Below, piece by piece: positions 16,574 to 25,472 of a stretch of 64,000 nucleotides of DNA (positions are counted from its first letter, which is position 1; each line of letters starts with the position of its first letter). The DNA lies in assembly GCF_048323655.1 (NCBI RefSeq), contig NZ_JBLUWW010000002.1, positions 496,001 to 560,000 on the forward strand, written 5' to 3'. The stretch comes from Salinimicrobium soli (GTDB lineage Bacteria; Bacteroidota; Bacteroidia; Flavobacteriales; Flavobacteriaceae). Below the pieces are notes generated by a model. The model worked only from the letters and a program-made list of their open reading frames with translations, was not told the origin of the DNA and ran no database searches. The position numbers were made by a program, and so were the translations under genes.

Positions 16574-17008
16574 TTAGACTTTTAAAAATGTGTCACCGGA
16601 GATCAATCCGGAGGTGAGATCTTTTAAACTGGTATTTTCTATTATTTCCTGCAGCTCCTGTCTTACAGGCTTGAATTTGGAGTGGAAAGGGCAGGGGTGA
16701 TTTTCTGAACAATTGTGGAGTCCCAGGCTGCACCGCTTGTAAACCGTGTCGCCATCAATGGCTACCACTATCTCTGCTACTTTGATTTTATCCAGTCTCA
16801 GGGGACTAATATTGAATCCGCCGTGAGCCCCTTTTGACGATGAAACGATCCCGTTGCGGGATAATTTCTGCAGCGTTTTTGCCGTAAACGCTTCGGGGGA
16901 ATCTATTTCCCGGGCTATATCCTTTAAACTGGTCCTGTTTCCTTTTTCAGATTCAGATGCTATATATATGGCTGCCCGGATGGCATATTCACATGCTTTT
17001 GAGAACAT
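16574..17008 (-). CDS. Rrf2-family transcriptional regulator with three Cys
   Basis: A 144-residue regulator with the Rrf2 winged-helix N-terminus (FSKACEYAIRAAIYIA, then SSKGAHGGF in the wing) and Cys93, Cys100 and Cys106, a CX6CX5C set placed like the Fe-S ligands of IscR and NsrR (spacing slightly longer than theirs). It probably binds an Fe-S cluster and responds to iron-sulfur status, oxygen or NO. It heads a unit with nadA and nadB, only 28 bp from nadA. A perfect 12-bp palindrome overlaps its promoter, so it probably controls itself and the NAD genes. Confidence 0.85.
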   Translation of the reverse strand: MFSKACEYAIRAAIYIASESEKGNRTSLKDIAREIDSPEAFTAKTLQKLSRNGIVSSSKGAHGGFNISPLRLDKIKVAEIVVAIDGDTVYKRCSLGLHNCSENHPCPFHSKFKPVRQELQEIIENTSLKDLTSGLISGDTFLKV

Positions 17009-17032
17009 TTTTTACTTCATGTTAGTACGAAG

Positions 17033-17075
17033 CAAAAATAGAGACCCTTTTATCCTTTTTTTATGACCTAGGTCA
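17033..17075 (-). promoter_or_regulatory. Promoter and palindromic operator of the rrf2-nadA-nadB unit
   Basis: On the minus strand a TATTTTTG box (plus 17033-17040) fits the Bacteroidota -7 consensus TAnnTTTG, 25 bp before the start codon. A perfect palindrome TGACCTAGGTCA (17064-17075) lies about 24 bp upstream of that box, over the expected -33 region. A further AGGTCA half site follows at 17081-17086. Autoregulation by the Rrf2 protein is inferred. Confidence 0.6.
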
Positions 17076-17193
17076 GTTAGAGGTCAATGTTTTCTTACAT
17101 ATTGAAATTGAAAAACACAGGGAACAAGTCGGTAAGAACAAGTTTAGATTTGGATCTTTATGTCACTTCTGCTAAAGGATTGGTAACTAATAA

Positions 17194-17219
17194 GATGGCC
17201 TTGCATTCACAAGGCCATC
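17194..17219 (-). terminator. Hairpin downstream of the NmrA-like gene
   Basis: A 9-bp stem GATGGCCTT/AAGGCCATC with an 8-nt loop lies 23 bp after the stop at 17242. The following bases on the minus strand are only moderately T-rich, so it is a plausible but not ideal terminator. Confidence 0.55.
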
Positions 17220-17241
17220 ATTAGTAAAAAATGTTTTCCAT

Positions 17242-18111
17242 TTAGGCTTTGGCGGTTTTAAAATGAGTTCCAACCCAATTCCTGAAGTTGACCATATTTG
17301 GAAATTCATCTTTTCCAATGATCTCTTCTTTTGGAGCCAGAGCGTTCCCGTGATCGATCCAGGTAAACATCTTGTAGAGATCTTTACCCAGGAGGAACCT
17401 TCGCACCATCCACGGCATCATTTTGTAATTAACAGGAAGGTTCAATTCTTTTGACAAAACTTCGGCAGCTTCCTCCCCGGTCAATTCTTCAGCAGCCAGA
17501 GTAAGGGTCCTGAAAAGGTATTTTTCAGGGTGTAGAAAACATTGGGTCGCCACCCTTCCAATATCTTCAGTTGAAATGTACTGCAGCCGGGTTTCCTTTT
17601 TTACGGGTTGCACCAAACTGCCTTTCATGATCCCTCTTCTTACCTGCGGAATAAGGAAATTCTCAAAGAAAGAGACAGGTCGCAAAATAGTATAGGGCAG
17701 TTCCAGCAGTTTAATGTGTTCTTCGATCTCCAGTTTACTCTCGAAGTGTGGAATACCGGTGCGCAGGTCAGCTCCTGCTACAGATGAATAGACAAAATGC
17801 CTGATGTTATACTGGTCAGCAAGGTTGGCCAAAGTTTTTCCCTGTTCAATCTCTTTTTTAACCCCTTTTTCGAATGTCTGTACACTGTACACCCCGTGAG
17901 CATCTTCCAAATACTCACTGTAAGTACTAACATCATCCAGGTTCCCTTTCACTGGTTGCACGCCGTAGCTTTCCTGCTCTCGCGCTTTTTCAGAATCGGG
18001 ATGGCGCGTGAGGGCTCTTACTTTGAATCCTTCCCTCGCCAGGTGTCGTGCTACGGCACCTCCCTGTTTCCCGGTTCCACCGGTCACGAAAATAATTTTT
18101 TCACTAGCCAT
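17242..18111 (-). CDS. NmrA-like NAD(P)-binding protein
   Basis: A 289-residue atypical SDR. The N-terminal loop IIFVTGGTGKQGGAVARHL binds NAD(P), and the characteristic VYSVQTFEKGVKKEIEQGK and HFVYSSVAGAD follow. The classical YxxxK is not obvious, as is usual for NmrA/HSCARG-like proteins, which often sense the redox state of the nicotinamide pool or reduce quinones. It stands alone, with a hairpin after its stop. Lying next to the NAD synthesis genes is suggestive but could be coincidence. Confidence 0.8.
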   Translation of the reverse strand: MASEKIIFVTGGTGKQGGAVARHLAREGFKVRALTRHPDSEKAREQESYGVQPVKGNLDDVSTYSEYLEDAHGVYSVQTFEKGVKKEIEQGKTLANLADQYNIRHFVYSSVAGADLRTGIPHFESKLEIEEHIKLLELPYTILRPVSFFENFLIPQVRRGIMKGSLVQPVKKETRLQYISTEDIGRVATQCFLHPEKYLFRTLTLAAEELTGEEAAEVLSKELNLPVNYKMMPWMVRRFLLGKDLYKMFTWIDHGNALAPKEEIIGKDEFPNMVNFRNWVGTHFKTAKA

Positions 18112-18206
18112 GATCCTAAAATTTATATAATATCTAATTTACTGATAATTAGAATCTTAAAACAGGGTAGAGCGAAAATTTTGTGGATCCTGATCTTCCA
18201 GAAATG

Positions 18207-18788
18207 CTATTTTTTGAAACCGATCTTCCAAAGACCGCGGACTTCATTTTCGGCATAACCCATCGCTTTATCGTCAGGGTATAGGTACAGGATCTTTTCC
18301 CGAACACTTCTTTCGGTATCCTGAATTCTTCCGTGGCATTGAAGACAGAGATTATTTGTGACCAGGGGATAATAAAACCGGATGCTGTCTCCTTCATTAA
18401 ACAGAACAGGTTGGGGGTCATTGCCCCAGGAAAGATCTTTGCGGTACTGGTTGATGAGTTTCTTCTCGTCTTTATTCGCCTTATTGTTCGGGTTTCGGAA
18501 TTTATCGGAGACACGTTGTACGGTAGCACTGTTCTTTTTTGCAATAGCCTGTGTAAGGGGTAGCGCATTTTCATTACAGTACTGCAAGGCGTGTAAAGTT
18601 CCTTTGTTCAATTCCTGCATCAAGTGTTGGCCAAGTTCCGTCTGGGCTTCCATAGCGATCTCTATTCCTCTCTGCTCATAGGACTGCTGTATTTCGAAGT
18701 TACTTTCAGCAATTGCATCAGAACTTTGTTTTGGTTCTTTACAACCCAAAATTACTAATGGAAAAATAAGCAAGCTCCAGAATCTCAT
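18207..18788 (-). CDS. DUF3365 (Tll0287-like) heme lipoprotein
   Basis: A 193-residue protein with a short lipoprotein signal (LIFPLVILGC) and a C-terminal CLQCH heme-attachment motif (CxxCH) near residue 150. The central ALQYCNENALPLTQ and VSDKFRNPNNKAN match the DUF3365/Tll0287-like domain, a PAS-like fold carrying covalent c-type heme in the periplasm. It probably works as a redox or gas sensor or electron carrier. It sits alone between the NmrA-like gene and the DUF2892 gene. Confidence 0.85.
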   Translation of the reverse strand: MRFWSLLIFPLVILGCKEPKQSSDAIAESNFEIQQSYEQRGIEIAMEAQTELGQHLMQELNKGTLHALQYCNENALPLTQAIAKKNSATVQRVSDKFRNPNNKANKDEKKLINQYRKDLSWGNDPQPVLFNEGDSIRFYYPLVTNNLCLQCHGRIQDTERSVREKILYLYPDDKAMGYAENEVRGLWKIGFKK

Positions 18789-18858
18789 AATATAGAAATA
18801 GACTTAAAAAAATAGCATTTTTAAGAATCCTAAAACATGCTTTTCGTCATATTTAGAT

Positions 18859-19044
18859 TTAATTTTTCACTCCTAATTTTTTCAAAATGTCTTCCATTAA
18901 ACACCATTTCGTGATGGAGGACTGGAACAAGTTGAAGCCGACAAAAGCCGTGAACCACAGCCAGTTGATGTTCACATAGATGGCAAGTAGTAAACTAATA
19001 AGTATAAATATGCCTGCAATGGCGCGTATTACTCTGTTAAGCAT
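18859..19044 (-). CDS. DUF2892 (YgaP-type) small membrane protein
   Basis: A 61-residue protein with two hydrophobic segments (residues 8-25 and 28-45) and MLNRVIRAIAGIFILIS at the N-terminus, the usual DUF2892 form. SITKWCLMEDILKKLGVK at the C-terminus contains a conserved Cys. Such proteins often accompany rhodanese or efflux genes. It is 18 bp downstream of the gene at 19063 and on the same strand as the efflux genes, so it may be the last gene of that unit. Confidence 0.8.
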   Translation of the reverse strand: MLNRVIRAIAGIFILISLLLAIYVNINWLWFTAFVGFNLFQSSITKWCLMEDILKKLGVKN

Positions 19045-19062
19045 AATATTCAGATTAAAATT

Positions 19063-19368
19063 TTAAATAGACTTTTCTATTGGAAGCACAATTGCCCGTA
19101 CAGGGTTGTTTGTCTCCAGATGTATATTGTATTCTTTCAGGTATTCTAAGATCTCATCGATCTTCACTTCATCGGTGAACGAGAAGAACATTAGGGATTC
19201 ATTGCCCCCTTTATGCCCCGGGAACCAACTTTGAGTAGCGATAAGGGAATTGGTGTTCTTGTAACCATCGATCTCTGAAGAACTGAAAGCTTCAATATTC
19301 GCTTTTTTGAATAGTTTCAGGATGTCCTGCTGGAATTCTGAAACCGTTGTTACGATTAATAGTTTCAT
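19063..19368 (-). CDS. Small soluble protein, possibly P-II-like fold
   Basis: A 101-residue protein without signal or membrane segment. The order beta-alpha-beta-beta-alpha-beta suggested by LLIVTTVSEFQQDILKLF, SLMFFSFTDEVKIDEILEYL and VRAIVLPIEKSI is ferredoxin-like, as in the P-II-like proteins that accompany some RND efflux operons. No signature motif is visible, so this is a fold-level guess. It follows the RND gene by about 90 bp and precedes the DUF2892 gene, and so is probably an accessory of the efflux system. Confidence 0.5.
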   Translation of the reverse strand: MKLLIVTTVSEFQQDILKLFKKANIEAFSSSEIDGYKNTNSLIATQSWFPGHKGGNESLMFFSFTDEVKIDEILEYLKEYNIHLETNNPVRAIVLPIEKSI

Positions 19369-19447
19369 TTATATAAGGTTTAAGGTTTCTAAGGTTTTTC
19401 CCCCTTCTCCACGGAAGGACAAGAGGGATCAACTTTTATTTCTTCAC

Positions 19448-19463
19448 CCTGAACTTGTTCAGG
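19448..19463. repeat. Palindromic repeat carrying the RND stop codon
   Basis: CCTGAACTTGTTCAGG has perfect 7-bp arms. The stop codon of the RND gene (plus 19459-19461) lies inside the right arm, so a REP-like element appears to have supplied the end of the reading frame. Confidence 0.6.
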
Positions 19464-22400
19464 ATCTATCTACATGTTCAACAACTTCTTCCTTTTCTTC
19501 AGCTTCTAAAATTGCTGTTTCAGGATGTTTTCCTTTCTCTATCATATAATACACCAACGGTACTACCAGTAAGGTCAGGAAGGTTGACACAATGGTTCCT
19601 CCCATCAAAGAAATTGCGAGTCCCTGGAAGATAGGGTCAAACAGGATCACAAAGGCTCCAATTACTACCGTACCCGCAGTTAACAGGATAGGAGTGGTTC
19701 TCACGGCTCCGGCTTCTATCACCGCTTGCTTCAGCGGAATTCCGTCTTCCACCCGCAGGTTGATAAAGTCGATGAGCAGCACCGAGTTCCGCACCATGAT
19801 CCCCGCCAGAGCGATCATTCCAATAAAGGATGTTGCAGTAAAGAAAGCGCCCATGATCCAGTGTCCAAGTACTATTCCTACCAGCGATAGAGGAATGGCT
19901 ACCATCATCACAATTGGGGCTTTAAAGTTCTGGAACCAGCCCACGATCAGGATATAGATGATCACGATAACTCCAAGGAATGCGATCCCGAGATCACGGA
20001 ATACCTCCAGAGTGATCTGCCATTCCCCATCCCATTTCACTGTGTAATCATCAGTGAATTCAGGTTGCTGAGTGTACAGCTCGTTGATCTCATAGCCGGG
20101 AGGCAGGTCGATCTGTTTCAGTTTCTCCTCCATTCCCAGAATGGCGTAAACAGGGCTTTCGAGTTCCCCGGCCATATCGGCCATTACGTAAACTACCCTT
20201 TTCTGGTTCTTGCGGTAAATACTCTTGTCCCTGGTTACCTCCTTCGGAATTGCCAGGTCACCGATACTTACCATCTGCCCGTTTTGTCCGGCTATCTTGA
20301 TCTGTGAAATATCATTGATCGAGGAACGTTCCTTCTCCTCTAAAGTGAGTACAATTCCTACCCGCTGCGTAGCGTTCTCATCATAAAGATGGGTAACAGC
20401 TCTGTCTCCTAATGCAGTATTCAGGGTGTAAACGATTTGTTGGGGAGCTATGCCGTAAAGCATTGCCTTCTCCTTGTCTATCTCAAATTCAATTTCTTCC
20501 TGGTCTGCTTCTACCATCCAGTCAATATCTACCACATCCTGGGTATTATGAAGTATGGTCTGAATGCTGTCTGCGATCGCGATCTGTTGTTCGTAATCAG
20601 GTCCATAGACCTCTGCGACTATGGTCGAAAGTACTGGAGGTCCCGGCGGAACTTCCACCAGCTTAACATTTGCTCCGTACCTGGCAGCGATCTTTTGAAT
20701 ATCGGGTCGAAGCTTTTTGGCGATATCATGACTTTGAAGGCTTCGGTCACCCTTATCCCTCAGGTTCACCTGGATATCGGCCGTGTTGCTCGCTCCACGA
20801 AGGTCATAGTGACGCACCAGCCCATTAAAAGTAATAGGAGCAGAGGTGCCAATGTAATTCTGATAGTTCACTACTTCAGGATTTTGAGACAGGTATTGAC
20901 CTATTTCTTTGGTCACTACAGCTGTTCGTTCTAAAGTTGTTCCTTCCGGCATATCTATTACTACCTGGAACTCATTCTTGTTGTCAAAAGGCAACATTTT
21001 CACCAGTACGGTTTCCGTAAAGAAAAGCGCAACAGATCCCAATAAGAGCAGCGTGGTGAAGCCTAAAAAGCCCCAGCGAATCTTCTTGTTATCGATAAGC
21101 GGCTCTTCAAAGCGCTTATAAATGCGGTAGATCATACTGTTCTCGATCTTCTCTTCAGATTCCGGTTTTTCAGGCTCTCCTTTTTTAGCTTTTTCCCTTA
21201 AGAATATATAGCCCAGGTAGGGTGTAATGGTAAGGGCCACGAACAATGAGAGTATCATCGCTATGGAAGCACCAATTGGCATCGGGCTCATATATGGTCC
21301 CATTAATCCGCTAACAAAGGCCATTGGCAATACTGACGCGATCACCGTAAAGGTCGCAAGGATAGTAGGATTCCCTACCTCGTTAATTGCATAGAGCGCG
21401 GCCTGTTTGAATGGCAGGCGCCGCATCTTGAAGTGGCGGTGCATGTTTTCCGCAATAATGATCGAGTCATCTACTACGATTCCCGTTACGAACACCAGTG
21501 CGAAAAGGGTGATCCTGTTCAAAGTGTAATCCAGCATGTAATAGCTAAGCAGGGTAAGGGCGAAGGTAATGGGCACCGACAGGAATACTACCAGGCCTCC
21601 CCGCCAGCCCATGGCCAGCATTACTACAAGAGTAACGGCTATGATCGCACCTATAAGGTGCATCAATAGTTCTCCCACTTTATGTGATGCGGTTTCCCCG
21701 TAGTTTCGGGTCACTTCGACATGTACGTCTTCAGGAATGAGATTTTGCTTCAGGTGCTCCACTTTTCCAAGGACCACATCAGCGATCTTCATGGCATCGG
21801 CACCTTTACGTTTGGCCACAGAAAGTGTTACCGCAGGATATTCCGCAGAATATTCCTGAGCCTGTTCTCCGGCCTGTCCATATCCAAAGGATACATAATC
21901 TTGGGCCAGTTCTGGCCCGCTTTCCACCTTTGCGATCTGTTTTAGATACACCGGTTGGTTGTCCTGTACGCCTACGATAAGGTTCTCGACATCTTCAGGC
22001 GTCTGCAAAAAGCTTCCGGTACTTACCAGAAATTCAGTGTCATTCCGGTCAAAAGTTCCCGAAGAAAGTTGTTGGTTGGAAGCTTTTATTTTTTCCGATA
22101 TTCCTAAAAGGTCGAGTCCGGCTGCCGCCATTTTATCTTTATCAACGGCCACGCGTACCTCTTTGTTACGCCCGCCGATCTTGTTGACAATAGAAACATC
22201 TGGCACTTCCTCGATCTCATGCCTTAGTTCATTGGCCAGCTGATTAAGCTGGTAATCGTCATATTTTTCACTCCACAGGGTGAGGCCAAGTACCGGCACA
22301 TCATCAATGGCCCGGGTCTTGACAAGCGGAGGGGTGACCCCTCGCGGCAGCTCGTCCATATGTTTCATCAGCTCATTGTACAGTTTTACATACGAGCGTT

Positions 22401-22719
22401 CAATGTCTTCGCCCACATAGAACTGTACGATCAACATCCCCTGTTCCTTCATAGAAGTAGAATACACATATTCCACTCCTTTTATGTTGGAAACCATCTT
22501 TTCAAGAGGTTTGATGATACGTGATTCCACCTCGGTAGGACTCGCCCCCGGGTATCCTACGAAAATATCGGCCATTGGCACATCAATTTGCGGCTCCTCC
22601 TCCCGGGGGATCAGGAACGAACTGTACACCCCGATGATCATGAACACGATCATGAGCAGCACCGTCAGTTTCGAACCAATAAAGCCTTTGGCGATTTTGC
22701 CTGCTAATCCTTCTTTCAT
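19459..22719 (-). CDS. RND efflux transporter, inner-membrane permease
   Basis: A 1086-residue AcrB/CusA-like proton antiporter. It has the first membrane helix at residues 10-33, large periplasmic loops in each half, and two helical bundles. The proton-relay pair in helix 4 is GIVVDDS with Asp417 and Asp418. Further family marks are GASPTEVESRIIKPLE, VEVPPGPPVLST and the second-half repeat GMIALAGIMVRNSVLLIDF. It forms a tripartite pump with the adaptor (22854) and outer-membrane channel (24128), in the order channel, adaptor, permease. The substrate is not evident; no metal-binding Met cluster was recognised. Confidence 0.92.
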   Translation of the reverse strand: MKEGLAGKIAKGFIGSKLTVLLMIVFMIIGVYSSFLIPREEEPQIDVPMADIFVGYPGASPTEVESRIIKPLEKMVSNIKGVEYVYSTSMKEQGMLIVQFYVGEDIERSYVKLYNELMKHMDELPRGVTPPLVKTRAIDDVPVLGLTLWSEKYDDYQLNQLANELRHEIEEVPDVSIVNKIGGRNKEVRVAVDKDKMAAAGLDLLGISEKIKASNQQLSSGTFDRNDTEFLVSTGSFLQTPEDVENLIVGVQDNQPVYLKQIAKVESGPELAQDYVSFGYGQAGEQAQEYSAEYPAVTLSVAKRKGADAMKIADVVLGKVEHLKQNLIPEDVHVEVTRNYGETASHKVGELLMHLIGAIIAVTLVVMLAMGWRGGLVVFLSVPITFALTLLSYYMLDYTLNRITLFALVFVTGIVVDDSIIIAENMHRHFKMRRLPFKQAALYAINEVGNPTILATFTVIASVLPMAFVSGLMGPYMSPMPIGASIAMILSLFVALTITPYLGYIFLREKAKKGEPEKPESEEKIENSMIYRIYKRFEEPLIDNKKIRWGFLGFTTLLLLGSVALFFTETVLVKMLPFDNKNEFQVVIDMPEGTTLERTAVVTKEIGQYLSQNPEVVNYQNYIGTSAPITFNGLVRHYDLRGASNTADIQVNLRDKGDRSLQSHDIAKKLRPDIQKIAARYGANVKLVEVPPGPPVLSTIVAEVYGPDYEQQIAIADSIQTILHNTQDVVDIDWMVEADQEEIEFEIDKEKAMLYGIAPQQIVYTLNTALGDRAVTHLYDENATQRVGIVLTLEEKERSSINDISQIKIAGQNGQMVSIGDLAIPKEVTRDKSIYRKNQKRVVYVMADMAGELESPVYAILGMEEKLKQIDLPPGYEINELYTQQPEFTDDYTVKWDGEWQITLEVFRDLGIAFLGVIVIIYILIVGWFQNFKAPIVMMVAIPLSLVGIVLGHWIMGAFFTATSFIGMIALAGIMVRNSVLLIDFINLRVEDGIPLKQAVIEAGAVRTTPILLTAGTVVIGAFVILFDPIFQGLAISLMGGTIVSTFLTLLVVPLVYYMIEKGKHPETAILEAEEKEEVVEHVDRS

Positions 22720-22772
22720 ATTTTGATTTCTTATAGTAGTTGTTTGAACATGTCTTTTTTCAAGCTGGGCGT

Positions 22773-22794
22773 GACCCCGGCATCTGCCGGGGTC
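22773..22794. repeat. GC-rich hairpin between adaptor and permease genes
   Basis: A 10-bp perfect stem GACCCCGGCA/TGCCGGGGTC with a 2-nt centre lies in the 134-bp gap between two genes of the efflux operon. Its GC content contrasts with the flanks. Such intra-operon hairpins can act as attenuators or mRNA stabilisers. Confidence 0.6.
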
Positions 22795-22853
22795 GGGCTT
22801 TCGGCGCTACATGGTAGCTGCCTCTATCCCTCACGCACCTGCCAGACAGGTTT

Positions 22854-23936
22854 TTATTCATTTACCTTGACCTTAGCTCCGTTGAACAGTTTCCCGTCTG
22901 CCGAAACTATATAGCTTTCATCTGCGTTGAGTCCGCTGAGTACCTCTACCTTGTCTCCATAGGTGCGCCCCAGTCGTAACCATCTTAACATGGCTGTATT
23001 TTGTGAACTTACGGTATAGATGCCCTGCAGGTCTCCCTGGGTTATGACAGCCACTTCCGGGATCATAACCGCCTGGGTGGTCTCAGCTTTCTTCTCTATA
23101 GGGAAACGTACGCTGGCGTACATTCCCGAAAGTATTTTCGCGTCTGTGTCTTCCAGAGCCACTTTTACCAGGTATTGTCCTCCGGTATTTCTGGCTGAGG
23201 TACTTACCTCGGTAACGGTTCCGGCAATGGTTTGGTCAATAGATTTTACAATGACGTCTACCTCGGTTCCGGCCTCGATCCTGGAGATCTCAGACTCCGG
23301 CACTCTTGCCATTACCTCAAATGTTCCCGGTGATTCCATTGCCAGTAACGGTTGACCCGGATTGGCCATGGTACCTTCCTCGACGAACTTGTTGGTGATA
23401 TTTCCGCTAAAAGGCGCTCGTATGTTCACATATGCGAATTGCGACTCCACTTCATTCTTCATTTGTTTTGCAGCTTCCAGTCTGGCTTTCGCCATTTCAA
23501 AACGGGCGGTCTGGTCATCCATCTCTTTCTGGGAAGCCGACTGCTCTTCATATAGAGCCTTAAAACGTTCGTAATCTTTCTGTGCATTATTGAAGGCAGC
23601 TTCCGCTTCGGTGATCCCCGCATTTACCTGGGCACGTTTGGCCTGCAGGTCACTGTTGTTGATGGAGATCAATAATTCCCCTTTTTTCACTTTGTCACCT
23701 ACTTTCACGCGAATGTCCTGTATGTAACCCATCATGCGGGTGCTGAGGTTCGCGCTGTTCACAGCCTCTATCTTTCCGCTGGCGGTAAGGAAGTGCTCAT
23801 CAGCTCCTGAAGGAGTTTCCACCCTTACAGCCACTGCCGGCCCTTTTTTGGCCTCCTGTTTTTTCTCATCGCCGCCACAGCTCGTGGCAAAGAGTCCAAG
23901 GCTTAGTATTGCTAAAGTGTATATCTTCTTTTTCAT
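22854..23936 (-). CDS. RND periplasmic adaptor (membrane fusion) lipoprotein
   Basis: A 360-residue HlyD/AcrA-type adaptor. The N-terminus is a lipoprotein signal (LGLFATSCGG). Then come the barrel-sandwich half (LSTRMMGYIQDIRVKVGDKVKKG), an alpha-helical hairpin at about 90-155, the second lipoyl half (VNIRAPFSGNITNKFVEEG), a beta-barrel domain and a membrane-proximal domain. It bridges the permease and the TolC-like channel. It lies in an operon with them, separated by gaps that hold repeats. Confidence 0.92.
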   Translation of the reverse strand: MKKKIYTLAILSLGLFATSCGGDEKKQEAKKGPAVAVRVETPSGADEHFLTASGKIEAVNSANLSTRMMGYIQDIRVKVGDKVKKGELLISINNSDLQAKRAQVNAGITEAEAAFNNAQKDYERFKALYEEQSASQKEMDDQTARFEMAKARLEAAKQMKNEVESQFAYVNIRAPFSGNITNKFVEEGTMANPGQPLLAMESPGTFEVMARVPESEISRIEAGTEVDVIVKSIDQTIAGTVTEVSTSARNTGGQYLVKVALEDTDAKILSGMYASVRFPIEKKAETTQAVMIPEVAVITQGDLQGIYTVSSQNTAMLRWLRLGRTYGDKVEVLSGLNADESYIVSADGKLFNGAKVKVNE

Positions 23937-23989
23937 TTTTTGTACAGTTTGTTGTTTCTTGTTTTTGGTTTGTTGTTATAGGTTGTCAG

Positions 23990-24127
23990 TTCTCAGTTGT
24001 CGGTTGTCGGTTTTTTTTTCAGGTCGAACGAAGTCGAGTCCTACTTCTTTATCTCTCGACTCCGCTCGAGGTGACACTGAGTTGACTTTTCGCCTCCCTT
24101 TAGGGGAGGGGTTAAGCGGAAAGTCCG
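23990..24127. repeat. REP-like inverted repeats in the tolC-adaptor gap
   Basis: The gap contains GTCGAACGAAGTCGAG, then CTCGACTCCGCTCGAG (24055-24070, arms CTCGA/TCGAG) and CCTCCCTTTAGGGGAGGGG (24092-24110, arms CCTCCC/GGGGAGG). These are typical extragenic palindromes of Bacteroidota, here sitting inside an operon. Confidence 0.6.
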
Positions 24128-25453
24128 TTACTCAGTCACTTCGTTATTCCCCGCCAGGAATTTCAGATACTCAAGCGCATAATTGTACTCATATACAGTT
24201 TGATAGTATTCCAGACGTTTTTCTGAAAATTGTGTTTCTGCCATCAACAGGTCAGTAGTTTTTTCAAGTCCCTGTTCAAAGCGATTTTTTCGGATGCGTA
24301 AAGCTTCTTCAGACTGCTGCATGGCCAGTTTGGTCAACTGCAGTTTATTCTCTGCATCTTTCAAAGCACGAGTAGCCTTTTTAAGTTCCAGTTCGCTTTG
24401 AGATACGTGTTGTTCGTACTCGAGTTCTGCTTTTTTAAATTCGGCTTTTGATTGCTGGGTTTTTCCGAAGCGCTTACTTCCGTCAAAAAGGTCCCATGTC
24501 AAAGCTATTCCTGCCATGTACCCGTTGGCATCTCCCTGGAGCAGCTCATCGTCATAAAGTTCGTAGCTTCCGAAGGCATTAAGGCGTGGTAAAAATGACA
24601 TTTTATCGGCCTGATACATTTTCTTGCGTGCCTCGGCAGCAAGGTCCATAGCCTGAATATCTGCTCTGTCTTTGGAAAGAGTGGGGGAGGGCACACGATT
24701 CATTTGTACCTCCAGGGAATCTTTTGGTTCCAACACTACGTCAACGGTATCTCCCATAAGGAACATTAGGTAATCGCTCGCGTTCTTCACGTTGCTTTTG
24801 GCGTATTGCAGCCTGTTGTTCACTTCGGTAACGCGTACGTCTACCGCAAGTACGTCTGACTTTTGAAGATAGCCCTGTTTAAAGTTATTATCAGCAAGTG
24901 TCTTGTTGGCGTTGGCGACTTCCAAGGCCTGTTCCAACACGGTTACTGCTTTGTATGCAAGCTGAAGTTGCATGTAAGCTTTTTCAACTTCCAGCAACAT
25001 ATAATCTGTAGTGCGTTGTGATTTTAATTCTGTAGCCTGCATCTTTTTCTTTGCGGCTCCCCGTTGGTATATCCCATCGAGGTTTATCAGGGGCTGTTTC
25101 ACCTCCAACCTGGTGGCGAAATTGTCGATAGGGTCAGGATCGTTAAGCAGAGCGGGGTTAAAGTCACTCTGGGTGACGATCTCCTGGTTGAGCTTTGATC
25201 CAAAAGCCATCAACGGATTATTTGTGGTCATCCCGGTGTGGGAGACACTTATGTTTGGTAGAAAAACTGCATTTGTTTGGTGGTACTCGGCGCGGGCTGC
25301 CAGGAACTCCTGATGGGAGATCTGTACCTTCTTATTATTCTCCTGTACCCTTTCAAGGATCTCACTTTTCCCAATAGGAATTGTCTCCTGGGCAGAAAGT
25401 AACCATCCAAAAAGGAGGGCAGGGAGTAAAATTAGGGTTCTTTTTTTCTTCAT
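24128..25453 (-). CDS. TolC-family outer-membrane efflux channel
   Basis: A 441-residue protein with a signal peptide (residues 1-21, ending LLSAQ), followed by the duplicated helix-strand architecture of TolC proteins. Marks are EILERVQENNKKVQISHQEF, the long first helix pair, YMAGIALTWDLFDGSKRFG at the start of the second repeat and ALRIRKNRFEQGLEKTTDLL. It forms the trimeric outer-membrane exit duct for the adaptor and permease. As first gene of the operon it follows a promoter that carries two inverted repeats. Confidence 0.92.
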   Translation of the reverse strand: MKKKRTLILLPALLFGWLLSAQETIPIGKSEILERVQENNKKVQISHQEFLAARAEYHQTNAVFLPNISVSHTGMTTNNPLMAFGSKLNQEIVTQSDFNPALLNDPDPIDNFATRLEVKQPLINLDGIYQRGAAKKKMQATELKSQRTTDYMLLEVEKAYMQLQLAYKAVTVLEQALEVANANKTLADNNFKQGYLQKSDVLAVDVRVTEVNNRLQYAKSNVKNASDYLMFLMGDTVDVVLEPKDSLEVQMNRVPSPTLSKDRADIQAMDLAAEARKKMYQADKMSFLPRLNAFGSYELYDDELLQGDANGYMAGIALTWDLFDGSKRFGKTQQSKAEFKKAELEYEQHVSQSELELKKATRALKDAENKLQLTKLAMQQSEEALRIRKNRFEQGLEKTTDLLMAETQFSEKRLEYYQTVYEYNYALEYLKFLAGNNEVTE

Positions 25454-25472
25454 CTCTTAAATTTTGATGGTG

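Noticed and set aside
20909..21121. Long plus-strand frames opposite the RND permease gene
   Set aside because: They are shadows of a strongly supported gene on the other strand and have no family motifs.
24590..24620. AAAAATGACATTTTA resembling palindrome P
   Set aside because: It lies inside the tolC coding sequence, lacks the full arms, and is explained by codons.
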